48,381 bases of DNA from positions 1-48,381 of the IMG/VR virus record IMGVR_UViG_3300048588_000108; one strand, written 5' to 3'. The notes beneath the pieces are model-generated. The model was not told where the DNA came from. It saw only the letters and a list, made by a program, of their open reading frames with translations, and did not search any database. Of the stretch, positions 14,993 through 23,507 are shown in pieces (the stretch's first letter is position 1; each line of letters starts with the position of its first letter). The translations under genes and the position numbers were made by a program. This stretch comes from a virus.

Positions 14993-17853
14993 TAGCGCGC
15001 CCCCCGAAATTGCGCGTCGCGGTTCAGCGCAGAGAATGCGGTGCGCCACCAATCGTCCAGCGCCAGCGCGTCGGGCGTCACCACGCGCGGCCGTTCGGGC
15101 AGCGACGACAAGTCAAGACCGATCACGCCGCCGCCGAGGTTGTGGTTGGCGACGACGTTGCCCGCCGCCGCGGGGACGATCAACTCGGGGCCGCGCTCGC
15201 CCACCCAATACGGGCGGTTCGGTCGCACCGGACCACCGGCGGCACGCTTCGAAATGCCAGCGAGTGAGCCGATCAAGTCCGCCGATCCGGGGAAGATCGT
15301 CGACAACAAGCGCACCGCCGCCAGCTTGATTAGCAGCTTGGCCAGTTCGCGCAGGGCGTACGACACGAAGTCGCTAATTGCATTCTTGGCGCCGGTCGCG
15401 AATCCCGCGAACGCGTCGATGCCCTGTTGCGCGATGCGCGACATAGCGGAACCCACCGGCGCCAGTCGCGCGGGCGCTTCGTCGAAGGTTTTGTATGCTG
15501 CCTTCATGGCCGCCTGATACGTCTCCCATCCGATCACGCCCAAGTCGAACAACTCATTGATTTCGAATAGCGAATTGTTGAGCACGTCTAAGGGCGTGGC
15601 AAACTTCTCCGTCATTGCCGCGCCCGCGGCCGTCATGGCTTGATAGTACCGCTGGGTTTCCGCGGTCTTTCCAATCGCGGTCGTCAGTGCGGTGTACTCC
15701 GCCGACAGCTTGGCAATCGACGTTCGCTGTGGCCCGACCGTGTCGTTCACGCCGACACCAGCAAGCGCCAACGCGTCGATCGCCGTTCGCAACGCCGCCG
15801 CGTCTGCCTCCGATTTGTCGAACGCGGCGCCGAGCACGCTCTGTAGCGTGATGTTTGCGCCGAGGGTCGCGTTCAGCGATTCGAAGGCTTGCTTCACCGC
15901 GTCCGCCTTGCTCTCCCCGTCGCCCGTGCCGCCAACGTTCAGCGTTGGCACCGTGAGGTCGGGCACGTCGGGAATGACAATCGGCGGGATCTTCCCGACC
16001 GCTTCGGTGAGCCCGTCCGCCGCGGCACCAGCTGCCGACAGCGCCATCGTGGCCGCGTGAATGTTTTCGTTGCCCTTGGCGACCGACGTCAGCGCAAATG
16101 CGTCGAAGTCTTTCCGCAGCTGTACGAACGATTCGCCCACCATGGGCACCCACCCGAGCAACTTCTCAAGCGACCGCAGAATGAACCCCACGCCACTGAG
16201 GACAATCTGCTTCACCGCTTCGAACGCCAGCGCCGCTTGATAGCGCAGGACGTCCCAGTGGTACGCGGTGAACGCGACCGCACCGACCAGCAACGCCAGC
16301 GCGGGCACGATTGACGCCACGACGGCGCGCAGCGCTGCCGTTGCGGACGTGAGCGCACTGGTCGCGGCGACTTGCGCGAACGTCGCGGGCGTCATCATGC
16401 GAAGATTCCACAGCCATTCCGAGGCCCACTTGACGACGTTGCTGGCCGCCAGTCCCGCCATGGCGCCGCGCATCGCCGTCAGCGACGGGATCACACCCGC
16501 CAGCGTGACGGTGCGCTGCAGCGTGAGCGCCGTTACCAGACGACCGACCGCGCCGGTCATCATCGTGTAGCCCGCGGTGAACGCGGGCGCCACCGTCGCC
16601 AGTGACCCCAGCAACAACAGCGCCGGGCCAAGCACCGCCAGCAACGAGGCCACTGTCACGGCGAACAGCTGCACCGGCATGGGCAGCGATCCGAACGCGA
16701 CCGCCAGCGCGTCAACCAGCGCCAGCACCGGCCCCATGACGTCCAACAGGCGCATCATGATGGGCACCAGCGCGTTGCCGATCGTGACCGCGGTGAACTC
16801 AATGCGGTTTCGCAGGATTGTCAGGCGCGATTCGGACGTCGCGAACCGCTTCGCCGCTTCGTCCTGCAGGGCCGTGTTCTTTTCGAACTCGAGATTGCCC
16901 TTCGCCATGGCGTTGCGGAGCAAGTCGCCAGCACCAGCCGCGGCAAGAAAGGAGCGCGTCAAACGCTGATCCGTCAGGCCCAGCGCCTCAAGCGTGACGA
17001 TCGCCGCGTTGCCTTGAGTGCCCAGCGCTTCGACGAAATCGACGAACGTCTCTCCCGCGTCGGCTTGGAATGCCGCGGCGAACTCCGCCGCCGTCACGCC
17101 CAGTGTCGACGCGAAGATCTCAAGTTCCTTCCCGCCCGTCTGCACCGCCGTCAGCATGCCGACGATCACCTTCTGTACCGCGGTGCCGCCCGCTTCTGCC
17201 TCAATACCCAGCGACGCGAACGCGGTACCGATGCCAGCGACCGAGCCCACCGTGAGATTCGCCAGCGCGCCCGCACCCGCGATACGCTTCGTGAACTCCA
17301 CGATCTGACTCTCGACCGTCGCAAAGTTGTTGCCCAGCCCGACGACGACCGCGCCTAGTCGGTCGATCTCGTTTTGCGGCAACTGCATCACGTTCGCAAT
17401 CTGAGCGAACGCAAGCGCGCCCTGTTCGCTAGTCAGGTCCGTAGTCACCGCCAGCTTGGCGATCGTGTCTTCAAACTTGAGCACGTTGTCGACGCCGCGA
17501 ATGCCCAGCTGGCCCGCCAGTTCGCCGATCTTGTTGAGTTCGTTCGCGCTGACGGGGATCTGTCGCGACAGTTCGCGGTTCGCATCCGAGAGCCGTTGGA
17601 ACTCCGCCTCGGTAAGATCCATCGTCTTGCGAATGCCAGCGAACGACGACTCGAATTGAATCGCCGCCTTGGTCGACACCAACCCAATGGCGGCGATCGG
17701 CACGGTGAGCGCGGCGGACAACGTCGCACCGATGCGCTGCATTTGTTCGCCAGCGGCGCGCATCGTGCCCGCGGCGCGTTCGAGCGTCGCTTGCAGGTCG
17801 TTGTCGTCGCCAAGGATCTCGACGACGGGCCGCGTTAATACTTGATCGCTCAC
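14992..17853 (-). CDS. Tail tape measure protein
   Basis: 953 residues starting at a GTG that overlaps the tail-chaperone extension. The N-terminal 320 residues match the TP901-type tape measure core (AAIQFESSFAGIRKTMDLTEAEFQRLSDANRELSRQIP, NELNKIGELAGQLGI, LVSTKAA). Strong hydrophobic stretches at about 370-430 (for example LFAVTVASLLAVLGPALLLLGSLATVAPAF) and again near 500-530 are usual for genome-delivery segments. It sets tail length: this length fits a moderate siphovirus tail. There is no lysozyme domain. Confidence 0.92.
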   Translation of the reverse strand: MSDQVLTRPVVEILGDDNDLQATLERAAGTMRAAGEQMQRIGATLSAALTVPIAAIGLVSTKAAIQFESSFAGIRKTMDLTEAEFQRLSDANRELSRQIPVSANELNKIGELAGQLGIRGVDNVLKFEDTIAKLAVTTDLTSEQGALAFAQIANVMQLPQNEIDRLGAVVVGLGNNFATVESQIVEFTKRIAGAGALANLTVGSVAGIGTAFASLGIEAEAGGTAVQKVIVGMLTAVQTGGKELEIFASTLGVTAAEFAAAFQADAGETFVDFVEALGTQGNAAIVTLEALGLTDQRLTRSFLAAAGAGDLLRNAMAKGNLEFEKNTALQDEAAKRFATSESRLTILRNRIEFTAVTIGNALVPIMMRLLDVMGPVLALVDALAVAFGSLPMPVQLFAVTVASLLAVLGPALLLLGSLATVAPAFTAGYTMMTGAVGRLVTALTLQRTVTLAGVIPSLTAMRGAMAGLAASNVVKWASEWLWNLRMMTPATFAQVAATSALTSATAALRAVVASIVPALALLVGAVAFTAYHWDVLRYQAALAFEAVKQIVLSGVGFILRSLEKLLGWVPMVGESFVQLRKDFDAFALTSVAKGNENIHAATMALSAAGAAADGLTEAVGKIPPIVIPDVPDLTVPTLNVGGTGDGESKADAVKQAFESLNATLGANITLQSVLGAAFDKSEADAAALRTAIDALALAGVGVNDTVGPQRTSIAKLSAEYTALTTAIGKTAETQRYYQAMTAAGAAMTEKFATPLDVLNNSLFEINELFDLGVIGWETYQAAMKAAYKTFDEAPARLAPVGSAMSRIAQQGIDAFAGFATGAKNAISDFVSYALRELAKLLIKLAAVRLLSTIFPGSADLIGSLAGISKRAAGGPVRPNRPYWVGERGPELIVPAAAGNVVANHNLGGGVIGLDLSSLPERPRVVTPDALALDDWWRTAFSALNRDAQFRGAR

Positions 17854-18529
17854 GAAACAAAGCCCCCGCGTCGGTTATGGTTCGCCGCCCAACCCTTGAG
17901 TACTTCGGCGAGGTCTTCGGGCTCGACTACCCGCGTTTCTTCTTTGAAAAAGTCGTGCGCGGTGAACATGGGCTTCCCCTTCGGTCGGTGCACGTTATAC
18001 ACCGCGGCCGCGATCATCGCCGCGTTGTACGCGTACGCCTTGTGATCCTCCCGCCGCCGATCGCTGAACGCCCGCATGAGCGCCAGCACTTCGACCGGCG
18101 TTGCGTTCCAATACGTGTCCTCAGCGATCCCAGCGGCGAGAGCGTTCGCCCACAACTCAAGCGGTGTTAGCTCTCGCCGTCCGCTTTTCCCGCGCCGTCT
18201 CCCTCTGCCTCGGTCTGCAATCCGTACGCGGCAAGCACCGCCTCGGTGATCGCCTTGGCCAGATCGCCGAACTGGCGCAGGTCGATCTTCTCGGCGACCT
18301 GTGACGGCGTGAGCGCCTTCGCGCGCGGATCGTGGACAATGCCGCCCCAGACCAGCGCCGTCAGCGCCATGGTGGACATTTGCGCCAGTTCGTTGACCAG
18401 CTGCAGGACCGTCTTCTTGTACGTGCCTTCGATGCGGTTCGTCGCCGCCATCGTGTAGCGAAGCGCGTACGTCGCGCCGCCGATCGTCACTTCGACCGAC
18501 GGCGTTGGGGTTGCTTGCTCAGTCATCAC
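17850..18529 (-). CDS. Tail assembly chaperone, gpGT-type -1 frameshift product
   Basis: Joining the 18529 frame to the 17850 frame by a -1 slip at complement(18185-18191) gives about 226 residues. The slippery heptamer is G_GGA_AAA in the correct phase, 18 bases before the zero-frame stop. After the slip the frame reads SGRRELTPLELWANALAAGIAEDTYWNATPVEVLALM without a stop; TPLELW and TPVEVLALM resemble the T-domain of gpGT proteins. A TTG at 18155 could start the extension alone but has no good reason to. In siphoviruses the G form and the GT form both coat the tape measure during tail assembly. The extension stop overlaps the tape measure start. Confidence 0.8.
18167..18529 (-). CDS. Tail assembly chaperone, gpG-type zero-frame product
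   Basis: 120 residues ending EAEGDGAGKADGES. Starts are GTG 18529 or ATG 18526. A beta-like N-terminus (SVEVTIGGATYALRYTMAATNRIEG) is followed by helices. Together with the frameshifted form it is expected to hold the tape measure protein during tail building. It lies directly downstream of the tail tube gene. Confidence 0.75.
   Translation of the reverse strand: MMTEQATPTPSVEVTIGGATYALRYTMAATNRIEGTYKKTVLQLVNELAQMSTMALTALVWGGIVHDPRAKALTPSQVAEKIDLRQFGDLAKAITEAVLAAYGLQTEAEGDGAGKADGES
18185..18191 (-). promoter_or_regulatory. Programmed -1 ribosomal frameshift site
   Basis: On the minus strand the heptamer is GGGAAAA, read as gcG GGA AAA gcg. This is an X_XXY_YYZ slippery site, located between tail tube and tape measure genes where such sites occur in lambda-like phages. 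A GC-rich stretch follows and may pair to help the slip. Confidence 0.8.
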
Positions 18530-18535
18530 GCGCCC

Positions 18536-18958
18536 TTAGTTGATCGTGATCGCGCCGCTCACCTTGAGCGTCGCGGTGAACGTCGGCGCCGTCTCGTCGA
18601 CCAGCGGCAACGTGCCGCCCGGCGCGGTGAGTACGAACGCGTCGAACTGAATGGTGATCACGTCGGACGAGCCCGACGCGCGCGACGGGAGTGTGATCAC
18701 CACTTCGCGGAGCGCGTCCGGGTCGCCGATGTTGGTCCGCAACTCCGCTTGTCCCGCGTCGGTGAAGTCGAGGATGCCCTCGAGGGTGAGCTCGCCCGCG
18801 TCCTGCATACCCGCGACGAACTCGCGCACCGCGCCCGAGTTGGTGTCGGTGACATCGACCTGCCCGCGCGTCGGCTCGGGAAGCCCGATCGACGTCAGAC
18901 CGCCGATCGCGACGCTATCGAATGAGACGGTCGTCCCATGTGCCCAAAACTTTGCCAT
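18536..18958 (-). CDS. Major tail tube protein
   Basis: 140 residues of mainly beta strand, with the typical tube pattern: MAKFWAHGTTVSFDSVAIGGLTSIGLPEPTRGQVDVTDTNSGAVREFVAGMQDAGELTLEGILD, then VITLPSRASGSSDVITIQFDAFVL. The phrase 'VDVTDTNSG..REFVAGMQDAGELTLEG' is common to siphovirus tube proteins. It sits between the tail terminator and the chaperones as expected. Confidence 0.85.
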   Translation of the reverse strand: MAKFWAHGTTVSFDSVAIGGLTSIGLPEPTRGQVDVTDTNSGAVREFVAGMQDAGELTLEGILDFTDAGQAELRTNIGDPDALREVVITLPSRASGSSDVITIQFDAFVLTAPGGTLPLVDETAPTFTATLKVSGAITIN

Positions 18959-18975
18959 CGCTGTAGCCTCTGTGG

Positions 18976-19416
18976 TTAGGTAGAACTGGTGGGAAGAACT
19001 TCACTGGTCAGCGCCGTGAAGCGGAACGACACGGTGAACTCGGGTCGGTACTTCGAATCGTAGCCGATGAACACCGGCTCCGGGGTGGCCGCGGCGACGC
19101 CGATGTATTCGGTGTCGCCAATGAGCCCCGACGCGCCGTGCAGCGCGGCGATGATCTCACGCGCTTTCGCCGACGCGCCGTCGCCGTCGTAGGCCGCGCC
19201 GCGGACACGCACCTGCGCGCCCACGACCGCCATTGCCGCGTCGGAATACACGCCCGGCGCGGTCTGCTGTGGCGTGCGGCCCCCGTCTTCGGTGATGATC
19301 ACCAGCTGGTCGCCTTGCTCGTCGTGCACACGGCGGCGCACGGATGGCCATGCGGTCGACCCGTCGACAAGCGCAAGCTCCCCAAGGTAGCTCTGCACAT
19401 TTTCCACGATGCCCAT
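18976..19416 (-). CDS. Tail terminator protein candidate
   Basis: 146 residues. The start at 19416 overlaps the upstream stop. The order, neck protein then this then tube, and the end sequence YDSKYRPEFTVSFRFTA match tail-terminator proteins, which cap the tail tube and join it to the head. The fold looks alpha/beta (VENVQSYLGELALVDG..., AMAVVGAQVRVRG, SAKAREIIAALHGASGLIG). Confidence 0.7.
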   Translation of the reverse strand: MGIVENVQSYLGELALVDGSTAWPSVRRRVHDEQGDQLVIITEDGGRTPQQTAPGVYSDAAMAVVGAQVRVRGAAYDGDGASAKAREIIAALHGASGLIGDTEYIGVAAATPEPVFIGYDSKYRPEFTVSFRFTALTSEVLPTSST

Positions 19417-19883
19417 TACCGCGCCCTCCGCTTCGCCGCCGCGGCCGCGCGCCGCCTCTTGCCCGCACGGGACCGGCGCGCAATGGCCGCGACGATCGCG
19501 CGCGACTGCGCTGCCAATGCCTTGAGCGCGGACGACCCGTCGGGCTGCCAGCGTTCGACGCCGCGCACCAGATAGCGCGCCTCGCCGAGCGGGTGTTGGT
19601 ACGTTAGGTCTTCGTGCTGGCGGAGCGCATAGGGCGCCGCGGTGTCGCCAAAGCCCACCACGACGCGCGGACGGCCCGGGGCACCCGTGGGGCCATCTGC
19701 CCGCCCCGAGCCCGCCAGCGCGCCCGTATCGCGCGGCACGCCCGCGCCGGGACGCGACGCCTTGACGTCGGTCAGGATTTCTTCGGCAATCTGGCGCACG
19801 CCCGCGCCCAGCGACGGCACGAAGTCGGCGCGCAGCCGCACCAAATCGCGGGCCGCCGCGGCGAAGTTCTGGCGCGTGCCCAT
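19416..19883 (-). CDS. Neck/tail-completion protein, HK97 gp10-like
   Basis: 155 residues. A helical N-terminus (AARDLVRLRADFVPSLGAGVRQIAEEILTDVKAS) leads to PRDTGALAGSGRADG and a beta region with YALRQHEDLTYQHPLGEARYL. DTGAL..SG... and YA..QH are classic of HK97 gp10-type neck proteins. The C-terminus is Arg/Lys/Ala-rich. Confidence 0.75.
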   Translation of the reverse strand: MGTRQNFAAAARDLVRLRADFVPSLGAGVRQIAEEILTDVKASRPGAGVPRDTGALAGSGRADGPTGAPGRPRVVVGFGDTAAPYALRQHEDLTYQHPLGEARYLVRGVERWQPDGSSALKALAAQSRAIVAAIARRSRAGKRRRAAAAAKRRAR

Positions 19884-19885
19884 CG

Positions 19886-20263
19886 TCAGGCCCCCGGCAA
19901 CGGCGTGCCCGCGACTTGGAGTCGGAGCCGCACGTGGGAGACTTGGCGGTTGATGCGCCGCACCAGCTTGCGCTCGAGGATCGTGTAGGCTTGCGCCTCA
20001 TACGCGACCGTGCCGCCGACTGGCGGGACACTCTCCGCGTCTTCGGGCCGCACGTACGCGGTCGCGTGCACGATCTGGCGCGTGCCGTCGGGCATCGTGA
20101 CAAAGTTCTCGGCACCCGATTGCGTGCCGCCGCCGCCCGCGTAGGCCAGCCAGAGCGCGCGCAGCGTCACCGGCGCGCCGAGGGTGGGCTTGCCTTGCCC
20201 GTCGATCGACGCGACGCCATAGGCCGTCACGGTGACGAGGTTGGACGACGTGAAGAGCGTCAC
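19886..20263 (-). CDS. Head closure (stopper) protein candidate
   Basis: 125 residues, mainly beta: SSNLVTVTAYGVASIDGQGKPTLGAPVTLRALW near the start and VGGTVAYEAQAYTILERKLVRRINRQVSHVRLRL near the end. Position between a connector-like gene and a gp10-like gene matches head-closure proteins of siphoviruses. Confidence 0.65.
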   Translation of the reverse strand: MTLFTSSNLVTVTAYGVASIDGQGKPTLGAPVTLRALWLAYAGGGGTQSGAENFVTMPDGTRQIVHATAYVRPEDAESVPPVGGTVAYEAQAYTILERKLVRRINRQVSHVRLRLQVAGTPLPGA

Positions 20264-20266
20264 GGG

Positions 20267-20638
20267 TTAGTCCCGTGCGAAGCCCGACCCAACGATCAGC
20301 ATTCCGCGGAAGGCGTTCTTCGGGGGAAGAAACGCGGCGCGAACCGTGTTCGTCGGATCGAAGGACGCGGCGGCCGTCAGATATTCGGAGACGACCGGAT
20401 CCCGTTGCGCTTTCTCTTTCACGTCAGCGAGCGACGAATCGACGAGCCGCGGATCCCTGAACGTGGCCAAGGCGCACGCGAGATAGCGCTCGATCATTTC
20501 CAGCTGCACGTTGGCGAGCCCCGCGTCCGACAAGTTGGCCGTTACCCAAGCAGAAGCGTCGGTCGCGAAGGCGTTTAACTGGCTATCGTCGAGGCTCGTC
20601 TCAAGGACTTGCCTGATGCGTAGCGTGTCAGTCCGCAT
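20267..20638 (-). CDS. Head-tail connector (adaptor) candidate
   Basis: 123 residues, helical, with LDDSQLNAFATDASAWVTANLSDAGLANVQLEMIERYLACALATFRDPRLVDSSLADVKEKAQ. The chain of helices and the text 'IERYLACALATFRDPRL' resemble gp6-type adaptors. The ATG at 20638 overlaps the gene ending at 20628. Confidence 0.65.
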   Translation of the reverse strand: MRTDTLRIRQVLETSLDDSQLNAFATDASAWVTANLSDAGLANVQLEMIERYLACALATFRDPRLVDSSLADVKEKAQRDPVVSEYLTAAASFDPTNTVRAAFLPPKNAFRGMLIVGSGFARD

Positions 20639-21032
20639 TGGGTGGCGCCTCGTCCGATAGATCCTGCGGGGCTTCGGCCAACGTGTCGATCGACGGCGGC
20701 GCGGGCTGTACGATCGTGAGAATGTCGGCGACGCGATACGCGCCGCCCGCGCCAGAGCCGCCGCCCGGGGGCAATGCCCGCGGGTCGATGTGGTGATCGC
20801 GCGCGAGTTCGTACGCGCGATCCGATGCGAAGTCGACCCCCTCAAACGCGACGACGGGCGCCGCGGCGATGGGGGTCGAGACTTCGGGCGCGTGGGCGAC
20901 GTGCCCCACGGCCCGAAGTTTGTACCGTCGGCGCGCGAGGTCAGACGGCGCGGGCACGAAGATCTGCCCCCGCTGAATGCGGCGACCGTCCGCCGCCGTG
21001 AAAGGAGCCCCGTCGTTCCGATACTGAATCAT
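20628..21032 (-). CDS. Hypothetical protein after capsid gene
   Basis: 134 residues. The first 50 form a compact beta motif (MIQYRNDGAPFTAADGRRIQRGQIFVPAPSDLARRRYKLRAVGH). A Gly-rich hinge (GGGSGAGG) leads to a Pro- and Asp-rich tail. Placed between capsid and connector genes, it may be a head or neck accessory protein. Confidence 0.6.
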   Translation of the reverse strand: MIQYRNDGAPFTAADGRRIQRGQIFVPAPSDLARRRYKLRAVGHVAHAPEVSTPIAAAPVVAFEGVDFASDRAYELARDHHIDPRALPPGGGSGAGGAYRVADILTIVQPAPPSIDTLAEAPQDLSDEAPPNAD

Positions 21033-21041
21033 CGCGGCGGC

Positions 21042-21500
21042 CTAGTTCTTCTTGGCCGTGATGACCGCTTCGACTTGCGCGCGCGTGAATCGCCCGTCGT
21101 CCCCTTCGGGCGTCATCCCCGCGAAGTCCGTCTCACTCAAGCCCTTCGACATCGCGAACTTCACGACGTTCTCGGGCAAGATCGCGCGGAGCCCGATGTC
21201 GGCGCCCATCACGCTACGCACGCCCGACAGTTCAGCGGCGCCCAGCGGGCGCGCCTTGCCGTCCAACGGCGACCGACCGCGCCGGTTCGTGCGCGCCTCC
21301 GATTCGGTCGCAATGAAGCGCTGGCCCGGTCCCAACTTCACCAGTTCCTTCGCCTCATTGCGGATGTACTTGAAGCCGTCGGTGACTTCGTAGACCTTGC
21401 CCGACGACTTCTGCCCGTTCGCGGTCTTCTGCACGGGCAGGGTGCGGTTCTGTTCGATGGCGCGCGCCGTCTGTGCGCGCGCCTCTTGCATTGCGTTCAT
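21042..21500 (-). CDS. Hypothetical head-region protein
   Basis: 152 residues. AAGGGGT precedes the ATG at 21500; a longer open frame upstream runs through capsid sequence and is rejected. KVYEVTDGFKYIRNEAKELVKLGPGQRFIATE is a likely small beta domain, and the end (SKGLSETDFAGMTPEGDDGRFTRAQVEAVITAKKN) looks like a helical SAP-like tail. It follows the capsid gene. Confidence 0.65.
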   Translation of the reverse strand: MNAMQEARAQTARAIEQNRTLPVQKTANGQKSSGKVYEVTDGFKYIRNEAKELVKLGPGQRFIATESEARTNRRGRSPLDGKARPLGAAELSGVRSVMGADIGLRAILPENVVKFAMSKGLSETDFAGMTPEGDDGRFTRAQVEAVITAKKN

Positions 21501-21514
21501 GGTGACCCCTTGGG

Positions 21515-22546
21515 TTACGACAAGTGAGCGATGCCCGAGGATTCGGACAGCACGGGAAGGACGCCCATCGACAGCGGTTCGCGCGCATACGACACCTTGA
21601 GCGCGGGGGCGCCGACGTTCATCACCGCCCACGACGACGCGAGGCCGCCGTACTGATCCCACGTGATCGACGTGATGTCCTGTCCCGACGCCCACACGGC
21701 GACCGACTGGGTCATCTGCACCATGAGCACCTGCTGCGCGCCCAACGTCGGCAGCACGATGATGCGTCCCACGCCGTCGATCGACAGCAAGCGCTCGCGC
21801 AACGTGCGGTCGCCGAACGCCTTGTAGTCCTTGTCGAGCACGCCGTCGTAGTCGGCGCTGACGTACAGATCGTACGGGCCGCTGAACCCGTCGTTGCGGA
21901 GTGCCGTCCGCATGGCGAGAACGTCGGTGATCGCCGCCTCGGGGTCGCCGCTGATCTCATCCCACGGCACGTCGGAGTACGACACCTGATGACGCGCCGA
22001 GAAGTTCGTGTAGCCCGGCAAGCCGTTGCCGTTCAACACGATGTCGGTCGACCCGTTCACCAGCGTGTCTTCCATCTTCTCCGCCACCGACCGCGTGTGC
22101 TCTTCGAGGTTGGTGAGGTCGACCGGCTGGCCCATGCCCTGACCCGCGGCACGGTGACGGATGTCGAGCGAGAACTGCGACGCCGTGACCGGAACGGGGA
22201 TCGACGACCGGCCGAACCGCACGAGGTCGCGATCGCCCAACGCCGCGAGGATCGACATCGCCTGAGTGGCTTCGCCGACCGGCGTCACGCGATCGAACTC
22301 GTACGACGTGACGCCGATGTTGTTGAGGTTCGCGATCATGCCCGCCTCGCGCAGTCGCGCGACCGCGCGCAAGTCGCGACGCGACACGCGCGTCAGCGTC
22401 TCTTCGATCTGGCGCGTCTCATCTTCGCGAAGAAGGCCGTTGTCGACCAGTTCGCGGTACATCGACACGCGGTCGATCTGGCCATTACGCACCAGATGCC
22501 GCGGGACGATGATCGGGCTCTGCCCGTTCAGAACTTGGAGTGCCAT
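21515..22546 (-). CDS. Major capsid protein (HK97-type)
   Basis: 343 residues. The sequence has the pattern of encapsulin-like/HK97-fold coat proteins: an N-arm (IIVPRHLVRNGQIDRVSMYRELVDNGLLREDETRQIEETLTRVSRRDLRAVARL), then LGDRDLVRFGRSSIPVPVTASQFSLDIRHRAAGQGMGQPVDLTNLEEHTRSVAEKMEDTLVNGS, then a P-domain with SGPYDLYVSADYDGVLDKDY. Position after protease/scaffold and decoration genes agrees. Confidence 0.88.
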   Translation of the reverse strand: MALQVLNGQSPIIVPRHLVRNGQIDRVSMYRELVDNGLLREDETRQIEETLTRVSRRDLRAVARLREAGMIANLNNIGVTSYEFDRVTPVGEATQAMSILAALGDRDLVRFGRSSIPVPVTASQFSLDIRHRAAGQGMGQPVDLTNLEEHTRSVAEKMEDTLVNGSTDIVLNGNGLPGYTNFSARHQVSYSDVPWDEISGDPEAAITDVLAMRTALRNDGFSGPYDLYVSADYDGVLDKDYKAFGDRTLRERLLSIDGVGRIIVLPTLGAQQVLMVQMTQSVAVWASGQDITSITWDQYGGLASSWAVMNVGAPALKVSYAREPLSMGVLPVLSESSGIAHLS

Positions 22547-22564
22547 TTTCGGTTCTCTCGGGGC

Positions 22565-23035
22565 TTAGAGTGAGTAGCCGCCGCCGACGATATTCGCCGC
22601 GGCACCAATGAGGACGGGGACGCGGAGTCGCGTACCCTCAGCGACCGACGGGCCGTCGGAGATCCCGATCGGGACGTCGCCCGCTTCGAGGTCCGCGATG
22701 CGAAGCACGCCGTTGCCCGACGATGCCAACGGCGTTCCGCGGACGGTGATCGTGTCTTCGGTGATCGCGTTCACGACCGCGCCCTGCTGCGGATAGATCA
22801 CCGTACAGCTGTCGTTGATCACGATCGCGTCGCTGATCCCCTTGCCGTTGTTCTCGCGGTTCTCCCGCACGAACATGACGGGGATCACGTTGCCGCCGTC
22901 GGTCGCGTGGAGCTTGACCTGCCCGGGCTCGGCGGTGTCCCACTCCACCAACATGCCCGGGATCAACTGCACGTCGGCGATCGCGGGCACCTCGCGCGCA
23001 TCGCCGTTCAGAAGGATGACGTTCCGGTACGTCAT
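22565..23035 (-). CDS. Capsid decoration protein candidate
   Basis: 156 residues, beta-rich (VQLIPGMLVEWDTAEPGQVKLHATDGGNVIPVMFVRENRENNGKGISDAIVINDSCTVIYPQQGAVVNAIT). 'PGM.VE....G.V..HA..G' is typical of small coat decoration proteins that sit upstream of the major capsid gene, as here. Confidence 0.7.
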   Translation of the reverse strand: MTYRNVILLNGDAREVPAIADVQLIPGMLVEWDTAEPGQVKLHATDGGNVIPVMFVRENRENNGKGISDAIVINDSCTVIYPQQGAVVNAITEDTITVRGTPLASSGNGVLRIADLEAGDVPIGISDGPSVAEGTRLRVPVLIGAAANIVGGGYSL

Positions 23036-23036
23036 G

Positions 23037-23507
23037 TTAGCTCACCTTCTGGTCGAGCGCCGACTCACCACGCGCGCCGCCGAGGATTGGCTTCACGAAT
23101 GAGAAGTCGCCGCCATGGTCCGACGCGTTCGGGCCGCCGCGGCCGCTGTAGTTCGCGACGACGTTCTTCATGACGGTGTTGTGCATCATCTTGAGCGTCG
23201 GCGTGTCCGCGCTCTTGATGACCGCCTCGGGGAAGTCGTGGCGCGCGTTGTGGAACAGAAGATCGTCGATCATCTTCGTGCGCTCTTCCTTCTCCGACTT
23301 GCGCGCGTTCGCCGTGAGCGCGTCGAGTTCGTCGTACTTGCGGCGCCAGTGGCGCGCCTGTTCCCAGCCGTCGCCTTCGCCTTCGGCGTTCGCCGCAACC
23401 GGCGTCGGGTTCAGCGCCGCCAGCTGCGCGTCGCTTAGTGCCTCCGCCGTCGCCGCGGGAACACCATTCGCGACGAGGTGAGCGATCATCTCGTTCCGGT
23501 TCTTCAT
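23037..23507 (-). CDS. Nested scaffold protein, internal start within DUF2213 gene
   Basis: The ATG at 23507 (MKNRNEMIAHLVANG) is preceded by GAGGG with seven spacer bases, an ideal ribosome-binding site in the middle of a gene. The product would have 156 residues, with a helical, charged sequence. Lambda C/Nu3 and many other head proteases use such nested starts for the scaffold. The ribosome site is seen; the scaffold role is inferred from position. Confidence 0.6.
   Translation of the reverse strand: MKNRNEMIAHLVANGVPAATAEALSDAQLAALNPTPVAANAEGEGDGWEQARHWRRKYDELDALTANARKSEKEERTKMIDDLLFHNARHDFPEAVIKSADTPTLKMMHNTVMKNVVANYSGRGGPNASDHGGDFSFVKPILGGARGESALDQKVS

Noticed and set aside
17850-18155. 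Separate gene with a TTG start
   Set aside because: The -1 frame is open back to the slippery site and reads a continuous chaperone domain, so it is better explained as a frameshift extension.
21524-22573. Rightward frame of 349 residues opposite the capsid gene
   Set aside because: Same shadow composition; the capsid frame is strongly supported.
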